Of a stretch of DNA of 64,000 nucleotides, positions 1-7,821 are shown piece by piece. Under the pieces are notes generated by a model, which did no database searches, was not told the DNA's origin, and worked only from the letters and a program-made list of their open reading frames with translations. The stretch covers positions 39,909-103,908 of the forward strand of contig NZ_MWLO01000143.1 in NCBI RefSeq assembly GCF_002198735.1, given 5' to 3'. How positions within the stretch are numbered: the stretch's first letter is position 1; each line of letters starts with the position of its first letter. The DNA comes from Ideonella sp. A 288. GTDB lineage: Bacteria; Pseudomonadota; Gammaproteobacteria; Burkholderiales; Burkholderiaceae_C. Position numbers and translations under genes: made by a program.

Positions 1-1342
1 CGGTCAGCGCCAGCACGGTGGGCAGCACGTCGGTCACATGGATCCACTGCGGCCGCGTGGTGCCGCGGCTTGCGATGCCGCGCGGCCAGTGAGCCACGAA
101 GGGCACGCGGATGCCACCGGCCATGGGTGTGCGCTTGTAGTAGCGATAAGGCGTGTTGGACACCTGGGTCCAGCCGCTGGGGTAGGCAGCGTAGGTGTCG
201 TCGCCGCCCACGCGGTCTTCGGCCAGCAGTCGTTTCACGGCGGCTGGGTCTTCGGCAAAGCCCTGGCGCCGGTCGTGCAGGTTCATCACGCCGGTGGGCC
301 CGCCGATCGAGTTGGCGCCGTTGTCCGAGGTGATCAGGATCAGCGTGTTGTCGAGCTGGCCGCTTTGTTGCAGGAAGGTCAGCAGTCGGCCGATGTTCTG
401 GTCGGCGTTGTCGACCAGGCCGGCATAGCATTCCATGTAGCGGGCAAACAAGGCGCGTTGGTCGGCGGGCAGATCGGCCCACGCGGGCACGCCGGGGTTG
501 CGTGGCGGCAGCTGCGCATTGGCTTCGATCAGCGCCATGGCGCGCTGTCGTTCGAAGCGGTCTGCGCGCAGCGCGTCCCAACCGGCGTCGAAGCGGCCGC
601 GGTACTTGGCCAGGTCGGCCGGCTTGGCCTGCAACGGCGTGTGCGGGGTCTGGAAGGCCATGTACAGAAAGAAGGGTTTGGCCGGCGCGCTGGCGCGGTG
701 CTCGGCCAGCCAGCCGATGGCGCGGCCGGTGTAGTCGTCGGGCGCGAAATAGCCTTCTGGATAACGATCGATCTGCGCGATCTGATTGCCCTCCATCATG
801 CGGTCGGGCTGGTGGTAGTTGGTTTCGGCACCCATGAAGCCGTAGAAGCGCTCGAAGCCTCGCTGCAGCGGCCAGGAGCTGGTGTCACCGCCCGCGTGCA
901 GGTTGCGGTCGTAGGTGTTGTGCCACTTGCCAACGGCCAGGGTGGACCAACCCTGGGCGCGCAGCAGCTCGGCCATGGTGGGCGCGTCCTTGCTCATCTC
1001 GCCGCGGTAGCCGGGATAGCCGGGGTCGTTGTGCGTGAGCCATCCGCAGCCCACGCTGTGCGGGTTCTTGCCTGTCAGCAGCGCGGCGCGGGCCGGCGTG
1101 CACATCGGCACCGTGGTGTAGCCGGTGAAGCGCAGGCCATTCGAGGCCAGGCGGTCGATGTGCGGCGTGTCGATCTCGCCGCCGTAGCAGCCGAAGTCCG
1201 AGAAGCCCAGGTCGTCCAGCAGGATGACGACGATGTTGGGACTGAAGGCCGGCGCGCACGTGGGTGTGGGCCAGTGTGGCATCGACTCGGCCAGGGTGCG
1301 GCCGATGCGGCCGGCGAATCCGGCGTTGGGGACTGATGGCAT
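1..1342 (-). CDS. Sulfatase (formylglycine-dependent), C-terminus cut by window edge
   Basis: Hydrolyses a sulfate ester on an unidentified organic substrate. The frame reads from ATG at 1342 to the left edge without a stop, so about 447 residues are visible and the end is missing. Seen: the N-terminal metal-site segment LLDDLGFSDFGCYGGEIDTP, the modification motif C-T-P-A-R with Cys81 as the residue expected to become formylglycine, and the GKWHNT catalytic segment. The protein closely resembles the sulfatase at 3304-5601 on the opposite strand, including the stretch around the modification motif (TGKNPHSVGCGW) and the later GGIRVPFV segment. No signal peptide is obvious, so it may be cytoplasmic. 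A TGTC-N8-GACA palindrome lies about 100 bp upstream. The class is certain; the substrate cannot be read from sequence. Confidence 0.93.
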   Translation of the reverse strand, partial: MPSVPNAGFAGRIGRTLAESMPHWPTPTCAPAFSPNIVVILLDDLGFSDFGCYGGEIDTPHIDRLASNGLRFTGYTTVPMCTPARAALLTGKNPHSVGCGWLTHNDPGYPGYRGEMSKDAPTMAELLRAQGWSTLAVGKWHNTYDRNLHAGGDTSSWPLQRGFERFYGFMGAETNYHQPDRMMEGNQIAQIDRYPEGYFAPDDYTGRAIGWLAEHRASAPAKPFFLYMAFQTPHTPLQAKPADLAKYRGRFDAGWDALRADRFERQRAMALIEANAQLPPRNPGVPAWADLPADQRALFARYMECYAGLVDNADQNIGRLLTFLQQSGQLDNTLILITSDNGANSIGGPTGVMNLHDRRQGFAEDPAAVKRLLAEDRVGGDDTYAAYPSGWTQVSNTPYRYYKRTPMAGGIRVPFVAHWPRGIASRGTTRPQWIHVTDVLPTVLALT

Positions 1343-1442
1343 GACGTGGCTTTCTGCGGACCAAATCCCCCGCGCCCTGCCAACACGGACGGCACCCAAG
1401 CGCTGAGGATCCGGCAGCCTAGCGGGCGCGAGCGTCAGGCTC

Positions 1443-1458
1443 TGTCAATCCGTTGACA
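1443..1458. promoter_or_regulatory. Palindromic operator TGTC-N8-GACA, copy 1
   Basis: The site is TGTCAATCCGTTGACA, with flanking C and G extending the arms (CTGTCAA / TTGACAG). It lies about 100 bp upstream of the left-edge sulfatase start and just past the 3' end of the Crp/Fnr regulator gene. The same 16-bp TGTC-N8-GACA layout recurs at 2221, 24464 and 31173, always between genes. The layout matches the 5-6-5 spacing of Crp-family operators. Binding by the neighbouring regulator is inferred. Confidence 0.6.
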
Positions 1459-1509
1459 GTTTCGGGCTGACCCCTTCGGGACACGCCATCGGGCCGACAT
1501 CAGGGCCGG

Positions 1510-2214
1510 TCAGCCTTTGGCCTTGTTGGCCAGACCGGCGGGGTCGACGATGGTGATCGCCGAGTAGCGCAAGCTGATCAGCCCGTCGCGCTCCAGTTGC
1601 TGGATCACGAAGTTGATTCGCTGCCGGCTCGCGCCCAGCCAGTCGGCCAGGTCGGACTGAGACACCTTCATGTCCAGCAGCACAGTGCCGCCCTCGCTCG
1701 GCCGGCCGTACAGGCCGATCAGCAGGTGCAGCAGGCGGGCCAGGCGGGCGTCCAGTGGCATCGAGGGGTCGGCCGACAGGCGCTCATAAAGCAGGCGGCT
1801 GCGAAACACCAGTTGCCGCTCGAAAGCCGGGCCCAGCATGGGATCGAGCAGGCGCTGGCGCCGGATGTCGTCGCCGGGCACCAGCAAGACCGTGGTGGAG
1901 TGGCGCGCGCGCAGGTCGTTCACGTGGCCTTGGCCATCGATCAGGCACATCAGGCCGACCAGATCGCCCGGCTGCAGGTAGCTGATCAGGTGGCGGCGGC
2001 CATCGTGGCGCAGCAGGCTCACCTCCAGCGATCCTTCGACCACCAGGCACAGCATGTCGAACGGATCGCCTCGGGTCAGGAACAACTCGTTCTTGCCCAG
2101 CGCCCGCGAGTGGCCGGCGGCGATCAGCGCGTCAAGCGTTTCGGGGCGGCAGTCGCGAAAGCCCAGCGCACGGCCCAGCAACTCGCGCGCCGTTGCCTTG
2201 GCGGAAGTCCCCAT
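1510..2214 (-). CDS. Crp/Fnr-family transcriptional regulator
   Basis: Homodimeric DNA-binding regulator with an N-terminal cyclic-nucleotide-binding-type beta barrel (about residues 30-130) and a C-terminal winged helix (about 180-215). The recognition helix reads G-A-S-R-Q-R-I-N-F. It has Arg where E. coli CRP has Arg180, but Gln for Glu181 and Phe for Arg185, so its operator should differ from TGTGA at the third or fourth base. No Fnr-type N-terminal cysteine cluster is seen. A longer frame opens at ATG 2253, but that start would place the palindrome at 2221-2236 inside the gene; the ATG at 2214 gives a normal 234-residue protein. It is divergent from the Bug/sulfatase operon and is the probable regulator of the catabolic region. 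The effector is unknown. Confidence 0.9.
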   Translation of the reverse strand: MGTSAKATARELLGRALGFRDCRPETLDALIAAGHSRALGKNELFLTRGDPFDMLCLVVEGSLEVSLLRHDGRRHLISYLQPGDLVGLMCLIDGQGHVNDLRARHSTTVLLVPGDDIRRQRLLDPMLGPAFERQLVFRSRLLYERLSADPSMPLDARLARLLHLLIGLYGRPSEGGTVLLDMKVSQSDLADWLGASRQRINFVIQQLERDGLISLRYSAITIVDPAGLANKAKG

Positions 2215-2220
2215 GGGGTT

Positions 2221-2236
2221 TGTCCGTGATTTGACA
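2221..2236. promoter_or_regulatory. Palindromic operator TGTC-N8-GACA, copy 2
   Basis: The site is TGTCCGTGATTTGACA, centred 15 bp from the preferred start of the Crp/Fnr gene and about 87 bp before the Bug receptor start. It overlaps a TTGACA hexamer at 2231-2236 that could also serve as a -35 element. The position would allow autoregulation of the regulator and control of the six-gene operon to the right. Confidence 0.6.
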
Positions 2237-2315
2237 GAACCGGGCCTGCCCATTGCCTACTCTCCACGCTCCGAGATTTCATTGTCTTACCGATCTCAGC
2301 CCAAGGACACACCGC

Positions 2316-3293
2316 ATGAACCCCTGCATTTCGCGCCGCCACCTCATCGGTGGCCTGTTGGCCGCACCCGTGTGGGCGCCAACGGCGTTCGCGCAAGCCA
2401 GTTGGCCCACCACCACGATCCGCATCGTGGTGCCGTCACCGGCTGGCGGTGGCGTGGACGCGTTCGCGCGGGTGGTGGGCGAACAGTTGGCTGCCGCGCT
2501 GAAGGTGACGGTCCTCATCGACAACAAGGCCGGCGCCAGCGGGTTGATCGGCACCAAGGCCGCAGCGCAAGCGGCGCCCGACGGCTACACCATCGCCTAC
2601 ATCCATTCGGGCCTGGTGACCGTGCAGGCCATGAACCCGCGCCTGGACCTGCTGAAGGAACTGCGTCCCGTGGCCAAGCTGTCGTACTCGCCGTTCATGG
2701 CCGTGGTCAACGCCGAGTCCAGGTTCAAGACCATGCAGGACCTGGTGGCCGAGGTGCAGGCCCACCAGGGCAAGCTCACGTTCGGCTCTGGCGGCCCGGG
2801 CTCGCCCGCGCACCTGGCCGTGGAGTACATCGAGGAGAAGCTCGGCAACTTCAAGTGTGTGCACGTGCCGTTCAAGGGGGCAGCCGACTCGGCCAACGCC
2901 ATCGTCGGCGGCCAGGTGGACTTCCAGGTCGGCTTGCTGGCCGCTTCGGTTCCGCTGGTGCAGGCAGGCAAGCTGCGCGCCCTGGCCGTGACCAGCCGCA
3001 ACCGCCTGCCGCAATGGCCCAACGTGCCGACGATGTCGGAGGCCGGCGTGCCGGGCTTTGTCTTCGAGCCCTGGGGCGGCTTCGCGGTGCCGGCCGGCAC
3101 CCCCGATGCGGTGATCGCGCGACTGAACGAGGTGCTGCCGGGCGTGCTGGCCTCGGCGCCGGTGAAAGACATGGTGGCCAAGCAGGGCTCAGTGATCGAC
3201 TTCGCACCGCCCGCCGCCTTCGCGGCACAGATCGTGCGCGAGCTGGAAGTCGACAAGTTGGTCGTCAAGCGCCTGGGCATGACGCAACAGTGA
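2316..3293 (+). CDS. Bug/TctC-type periplasmic substrate-binding receptor
   Basis: Periplasmic solute receptor of the Bug (Bordetella uptake gene, TctC) family, which binds carboxylates and related small molecules. Start at ATG 2316 is chosen because AAGGA precedes it and it opens directly into a twin-arginine-like signal sequence (S-R-R-H-L-I-G-G, cleavage near A-F-A). An upstream in-frame ATG at 2253 would add 21 residues before the signal. The mature part shows family hallmarks: IRIVVPSPAGGGVD near the N-terminus, the DNKAGASG loop, the GSGGPGSPAHL segment and VPTMSEAGVPGF near the C-terminus. Length (325 residues) is typical. It is the first gene of a plus-strand operon with sulfatase and oxidoreductases. 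No TctA/TctB membrane partners are present in the window. Confidence 0.93.
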   Translation: MNPCISRRHLIGGLLAAPVWAPTAFAQASWPTTTIRIVVPSPAGGGVDAFARVVGEQLAAALKVTVLIDNKAGASGLIGTKAAAQAAPDGYTIAYIHSGLVTVQAMNPRLDLLKELRPVAKLSYSPFMAVVNAESRFKTMQDLVAEVQAHQGKLTFGSGGPGSPAHLAVEYIEEKLGNFKCVHVPFKGAADSANAIVGGQVDFQVGLLAASVPLVQAGKLRALAVTSRNRLPQWPNVPTMSEAGVPGFVFEPWGGFAVPAGTPDAVIARLNEVLPGVLASAPVKDMVAKQGSVIDFAPPAAFAAQIVRELEVDKLVVKRLGMTQQ

Positions 3294-3303
3294 GTGCGAA
3301 GCC

Positions 3304-5601
3304 ATGACCCACTCGCGCAACGGCAATCCGCACGAGGCCTTCCAGGGCCACATCGAACGCCTGATCAAGGATTCCACGCCCTGGTGGCCGCCATCGGCCG
3401 CCGAGCGTGTGCATGGCAAGCCTAATGTGGTGGTGATCTACCTCGACGACCTGGGCTTCTCCGACCTGGGCTGCTACGGCAGCGAGATCGCCACGCCGCA
3501 CATCGACGCGCTGGCCGCCGCCGGCCTGCGCTTCATGAACTACACGACGGTGCCCATGTGCTCGCCGGCACGCGCCGCGCTGCTCACCGGCAAGAACCCG
3601 CACTCGGTCGGATGCGGCTGGATCGCCCATGCCAACCCCGGCTACCCCGGCTACAAGAGCGAAATCGCGCGCGACGCGCCCACGCTGGCCGAGATCCTCG
3701 GTGACCAGGGCTACAGCACCATGATGGTGGGCAAGTGGCACAACACCTGGGGCCACCAGGTGCACGAGGCTGGAGATCGCAGCTCGTGGCCGCTGCAACG
3801 CGGCTTCCAGAAGTTCTACGGCTTTCTCGACGCCGAGACAAGTTACTTCCATCCTGAGCGGCTTTACGAGGGCAACAACCCGGTCGAGATCGACGCCTAC
3901 CCGGCCGACCACTTTGCCACCGACGACTGGACCAGCCGTGCCATCCGCTGGATGAAGGAGCACCACGCCAGCGAACCAACGCATCCGTTCTTCATGTACA
4001 TGGCCTTCAATGCGCCGCACATGCCGATCCAGTGCAAGCCGGCCGACAGTGCCAAGTACCGCGACCGTTACAACTCAGGCTGGAACGCGTTTCGCCAGGC
4101 CCGCTTCGATCGCCAGCGCGAGCTGGGCCTGATCGATGATCGCCACCGTCTGGCACCACTGCCGCCGGGCGTGGCGTCCTGGGACCAGCTCTCGGCCGAG
4201 AAGCAGGAGCTGTTCGCACGCTACATGGAGCTGTACGCCGGCCTGGTCGACAACATCGACCAGAACGTCGGCCGCGTCGTCGAGTTCCTGCGCCAATCGG
4301 GGCAGTTGGACAACACCATCCTGGTGATCAGCTCCGATAACGGCGCCAGCGCCGTGGGCGGGCTGGACGGCACGCCCAACTACGTCGACCAGCGCGAAGG
4401 CACGCCGGTGGACAACGCGCGCGCGCTGCAACTGGCGCGCGAAGGCAAGCTGGGCAACGACGAAACCATGGCCGCTTACCCCACGGGGTGGGCGCAGGTG
4501 TCGAACGCACCGTTCCGCTACTTCAAGCGCACGCCGCTGAATGGCGGCATCCGTGTGCCCTTCGTGCTGCACTGGCCGCAACGCATTGCCGATGGCGGCG
4601 CGATCCGCCGCGAGTGGATCCACGTCACCGACGTCACGCCCACGCTGCTGGACCTGCTGGACATCGCCCACCCCGACGCGGTGAACGGCTTCGACGCGCG
4701 CAAGCCCGATGGCGTGAGCTTTGCATCGATGCTGACCGACGCGGCCGCACGATCGCAGCGCACGCAGCAGCACTACGAACTGGAGGCCAACCGCGCCCTC
4801 ATCAACGGCCGCTGGAAGATCGCCTCGCTGCAGCCGCGCGGCGGCAAGATCGAGACGCTGGACAACTGGATGCTGTTCGACCTGCAGGCCGACCCGTGCG
4901 AGACCACCGACCTGGCCGCGCAGCAGCCCGAGCGCGTGGCCGCGATGGCCCAGCGCTTCGACGACGAGGCCTGGGCCAACGACGTCTATCCGCTGGACAA
5001 CCGGGCGCTGGAGCGTGCCGTCACCATCCCGCCCTTCCTGGCCGAGACGGTGAACACACCGCGCACCTTCTTTGCGGGCACGCCGACAGTGGCGCGCACC
5101 GTGGTGGGCCCGCTGCTGGCCGATCGCGACTTCACGATCCGCAGCCACTTCGATTGGCAGCCGGGCCAGCAGGGCGTGATCTTCGCCATCGGCGAAGTGT
5201 TTGTCGGCCTGGTGCTGTACGTGATGGACGATGCCTTGCACTTCATCTACCACCGCTGGATGTCGCCCACCGAGCTGCCGGCGGTGCCGCTGCGGCCCGG
5301 CTCGCAGGAGGTGCTGCTGGACTACCACGCACTCGGCCAGCGCAAGGGGGAAGGGAGGCTGCTCGTCAACGGCGTCGAAGTGGTGCCGATGACGGTGATG
5401 TCACCCACGGTGATGGGCGTGCACGTCGAGGGCGTCGACGTTGGGCTCGATCGGCGCCAGCGCATTTCGCCGCGCTACGCGGAGCACGGCACCTTCCGGT
5501 ACGACGGCGCGATCGACCGCGTGGTCATCACGCCGGGCGCGCAGGCCCCGGGCAGCATCTCGAACATGATCGAGGCGCGGGTGCATCGGCTGCGCGATTG
5601 A
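3304..5601 (+). CDS. Sulfatase with C-terminal extension
   Basis: Formylglycine-dependent sulfatase of 765 residues. Seen: the metal-binding VIYLDDLGFSDLGCYG segment near residue 45, the C-S-P-A-R modification motif with Cys86, the GKWHNT segment near residue 147, and an ISSDNGAS segment near 344 that supplies further metal ligands. After the usual fold ends near residue 560 there are about 200 further residues, ending in a predicted beta-rich region (GQQGVIFAIGEVFVGLVLYV and after) that resembles a LamG or jelly-roll accessory domain. No signal peptide is visible. It starts 10 bp after the Bug gene and its stop overlaps the next ATG (TGATG), so it is tightly coupled to both Bug genes. The Bug ligands may include the sulfatase substrate or product; this is inference. 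Confidence 0.93.
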   Translation: MTHSRNGNPHEAFQGHIERLIKDSTPWWPPSAAERVHGKPNVVVIYLDDLGFSDLGCYGSEIATPHIDALAAAGLRFMNYTTVPMCSPARAALLTGKNPHSVGCGWIAHANPGYPGYKSEIARDAPTLAEILGDQGYSTMMVGKWHNTWGHQVHEAGDRSSWPLQRGFQKFYGFLDAETSYFHPERLYEGNNPVEIDAYPADHFATDDWTSRAIRWMKEHHASEPTHPFFMYMAFNAPHMPIQCKPADSAKYRDRYNSGWNAFRQARFDRQRELGLIDDRHRLAPLPPGVASWDQLSAEKQELFARYMELYAGLVDNIDQNVGRVVEFLRQSGQLDNTILVISSDNGASAVGGLDGTPNYVDQREGTPVDNARALQLAREGKLGNDETMAAYPTGWAQVSNAPFRYFKRTPLNGGIRVPFVLHWPQRIADGGAIRREWIHVTDVTPTLLDLLDIAHPDAVNGFDARKPDGVSFASMLTDAAARSQRTQQHYELEANRALINGRWKIASLQPRGGKIETLDNWMLFDLQADPCETTDLAAQQPERVAAMAQRFDDEAWANDVYPLDNRALERAVTIPPFLAETVNTPRTFFAGTPTVARTVVGPLLADRDFTIRSHFDWQPGQQGVIFAIGEVFVGLVLYVMDDALHFIYHRWMSPTELPAVPLRPGSQEVLLDYHALGQRKGEGRLLVNGVEVVPMTVMSPTVMGVHVEGVDVGLDRRQRISPRYAEHGTFRYDGAIDRVVITPGAQAPGSISNMIEARVHRLRD

Positions 5602-6623
5602 TGTCTATACCTATTCCCATAAGCGTTAGCGCCATGCCAACCACCTTCCAGCCCACACGCCGTTACGCCATCCAAACCTGCGCCGCGCTGGCCGCTGGAT
5701 GCGTCTTGCCGACAGCGAGGGCTCAAGCCGACTTTCCGCGTGGCCCGATCAAGATCATCATCCCGCTGCCAGCGGGCGGCGCCGCCGACGTGGGCGTGCG
5801 CGCGATGGCCATCGAACTCGAGAAATCGCTCAAGCACTCGGTGGTGATCGAGAACAAGCCGAGCGGCCTGTACCAGATCGGCCTGCAGGCGCTGCTGCAG
5901 GCGCCGGCCGACGGCCACACGCTGATGCACCTGAATTCCGGCATGGTGGCGGTGCAGGTGGTGCAGAAGCGCTTCGACCTCAACCGCCAGCTGATCCCGC
6001 TCACCGTGTCGGGCGAGACGCCAATGGTGCTGATGGTGGGCCCCGCCTCGCCGCACAAGGCGCTGAAGGATCTGGTCGCCTTCGGCCGCGCCAATCCGGG
6101 CAAGCTCACCTATGCCACGCCCGGCCCCGGCAGCATCGAGCACCTGAAGGTGGCCGAGATCGAGAAGGTCGCAGGCTTCACGGGTCTGAACGTCGCCTAC
6201 AAGGGCGGCCCCGACATGGTCAAGGCGGTGATCGGCGGCGAGGTTGACTTCGCCATTGCGCCGGCGATCTTTGCCGCTCAGTTTGCGCCCAAGGGACAGG
6301 TGAAGGTGCTGGCAGCGGTGGATGCCACCCGGCTGAAGGAGTTTCCCGAGGTGCCGACCATCGTCGAGGCCGGCGTGAACGTGTCGCCGTTGCGCCTGTG
6401 GGGTGGATTCGCGGTGCTGGCGGGCACCCCGGCGCCCATCGTGCAGCGGCTGCACCGCGAGCTGGCCGCGGCGGCCACCGCCCCGTCGGTGGTCGAGCGG
6501 CTGACGCCCTTTGGCATGCTGATCCAGGCCAGCAAGAAGCCCGAGGATTTCAGAAGGCAGATTGACCTCGATGCCGCATGGATGAGCGAGACCGCCAAGG
6601 GCCTGAAGCTCGACCTCAACTGA
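5601..6623 (+). CDS. Second Bug/TctC-type periplasmic substrate-binding receptor
   Basis: Second Bug-family receptor, flanking the sulfatase on its other side. Two starts are possible: ATG 5601, overlapping the sulfatase stop in a TGATG junction, or ATG 5634, from which a compact twin-arginine-like signal (T-R-R-Y-A-I-Q-T, cleavage near A-R-A) runs. The overlapping start is reported because coupling is likely, but 5634 is equally reasonable. Mature hallmarks are IKIIIPLPAGGAADVG, the ENKPSG loop, ATPGPGSIEHLK and VPTIVEAGVN. It is clearly diverged from the first Bug protein, so the two probably bind different ligands. No tripartite membrane genes are nearby. Confidence 0.92.
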   Translation: MSIPIPISVSAMPTTFQPTRRYAIQTCAALAAGCVLPTARAQADFPRGPIKIIIPLPAGGAADVGVRAMAIELEKSLKHSVVIENKPSGLYQIGLQALLQAPADGHTLMHLNSGMVAVQVVQKRFDLNRQLIPLTVSGETPMVLMVGPASPHKALKDLVAFGRANPGKLTYATPGPGSIEHLKVAEIEKVAGFTGLNVAYKGGPDMVKAVIGGEVDFAIAPAIFAAQFAPKGQVKVLAAVDATRLKEFPEVPTIVEAGVNVSPLRLWGGFAVLAGTPAPIVQRLHRELAAAATAPSVVERLTPFGMLIQASKKPEDFRRQIDLDAAWMSETAKGLKLDLN

Positions 6624-6659
6624 TCTCCGGCCGCTGTGCCCCGTGAACCTGGAGCCCCC

Positions 6660-7808
6660 ATGGCTGAATTCTTCGACCTCGCCTCCGAACTGAACATCGC
6701 CTCGGTCGACCCCTGGGTGCTGCGCATCCCGATCGCCGAACCCGTGGTCACGCCCATGGGCGTGGTCGACAGCGCGATCGCGCTGTTCGTCAAGGTCACC
6801 GAGAAGTCGGGCGAAACCGGCTGGGGCGAGGTGTGGTGCAACTTCCCGCGCTACGGCGCGGCGCACCGCGCCACCATCGTCAGCAAGACCCTGGCGCCAT
6901 TCCTCCAATCGCGCAGCTTTGCAGGGCCCGGCCAGGCCTGGGACGCGATGCACCGGGCGTCGCACATCCTCGCGCTGCAAAGCGGCGAGAACGGGCCGAT
7001 CTCGGCCGCCATCGCCGGCGTGGACATCGCCTTGTGGGACCTGGTTGGCAAGCGCTTGAATCAGCCGCTTTGGCAACTGCTCGGCGGGCGCAGCGACAAG
7101 GTGAGCTGCTACGCCAGCCTGGGCCGCGCCGGCGGTGGCGAGGCCTTGATCGAGCAGGGCCTGCAGCGCGGCTTCAAGGCCTTCAAGCTGCGCGTGTGGG
7201 ACGACGTGGACAAGCACCTGACCGCCTACGTCAATGCACGCAAGCAGATCGGCGACGATTGCGAGCTGATGGCCGATGCCAATTCGAGCTGGCCGCAGGA
7301 CCGCGCGGCCGACATGAGCCAGCGTTTTGCCGGGCTGAACATGTCCTGGATCGAAGAGGCCATTCCGGTGGACGCGCCCACGGCCGTTTGGCAGGACCTG
7401 GCCCAACGCTCGCCGGTGAAGCTGGCCGGCGGCGAGAACATGCTCAGCCGCGAGGCCTTCGAGCAGCACATCGCCACCGGCGTGTTCGCGGTGCTGCAGC
7501 CCGACATGTGCAAATGGGGCGGCTTCAGCGGCGGAGTGCCATTGGCGCGGTGTATCGTGGCATCGGGCGCACGCTTCTGCCCGCACATCTTCAGCGGCAC
7601 GCCCGGCCTGCTGGCCAGCGGCCACCTGCTGGCTTCCGCCAACACCGCCGATGGCTCGCTGGAATACGGCATCGAGTACAACCCACCGCGCGACGACTTC
7701 ATCACCCACGCCTTCGAGGACGGCAAGCTCGTTCTGGGCGATGCGCCGGGGCTGGGCGTGGTGCTCGACGAAGAGCGCCTGGCCACCTACCGCGTGCGCC
7801 TGGCTTGA
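6660..7808 (+). CDS. Mandelate racemase/muconate lactonizing enzyme-type enolase-superfamily protein
   Basis: Enolase-superfamily enzyme that would abstract an alpha-proton from a carboxylate (racemase, dehydratase or cycloisomerase). Start ATG 6660 is preceded by GGAG; an earlier GTG at 6636 lacks a ribosome site. The N-terminal capping domain is followed by the barrel. Seen: K-L-R in the K-x-K position near residue 182, the metal-ligand Asp in M-A-D-A-N-S-S-W, Glu in W-I-E-E-A-I, Glu in A-G-G-E-N, the Asp...Lys pair in Q-P-D-M-C-K-W-G-G, and a His in F-C-P-H-I-F. The K-x-R pattern and the late His resemble the mandelate racemase subgroup. In this operon it may act on the acid derived from desulfated substrate. 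Confidence 0.9.
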   Translation: MAEFFDLASELNIASVDPWVLRIPIAEPVVTPMGVVDSAIALFVKVTEKSGETGWGEVWCNFPRYGAAHRATIVSKTLAPFLQSRSFAGPGQAWDAMHRASHILALQSGENGPISAAIAGVDIALWDLVGKRLNQPLWQLLGGRSDKVSCYASLGRAGGGEALIEQGLQRGFKAFKLRVWDDVDKHLTAYVNARKQIGDDCELMADANSSWPQDRAADMSQRFAGLNMSWIEEAIPVDAPTAVWQDLAQRSPVKLAGGENMLSREAFEQHIATGVFAVLQPDMCKWGGFSGGVPLARCIVASGARFCPHIFSGTPGLLASGHLLASANTADGSLEYGIEYNPPRDDFITHAFEDGKLVLGDAPGLGVVLDEERLATYRVRLA

Positions 7809-7821
7809 GGCGCGGCCGTCG

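Noticed and set aside
2231..2259. TTGACA with a -10-like TGCCTA or CCTACT as a promoter for the Bug operon
   Set aside because: The -10 is poor, and the TTGACA is explained as one arm of the TGTC-N8-GACA palindrome; it may do both but is not listed separately.
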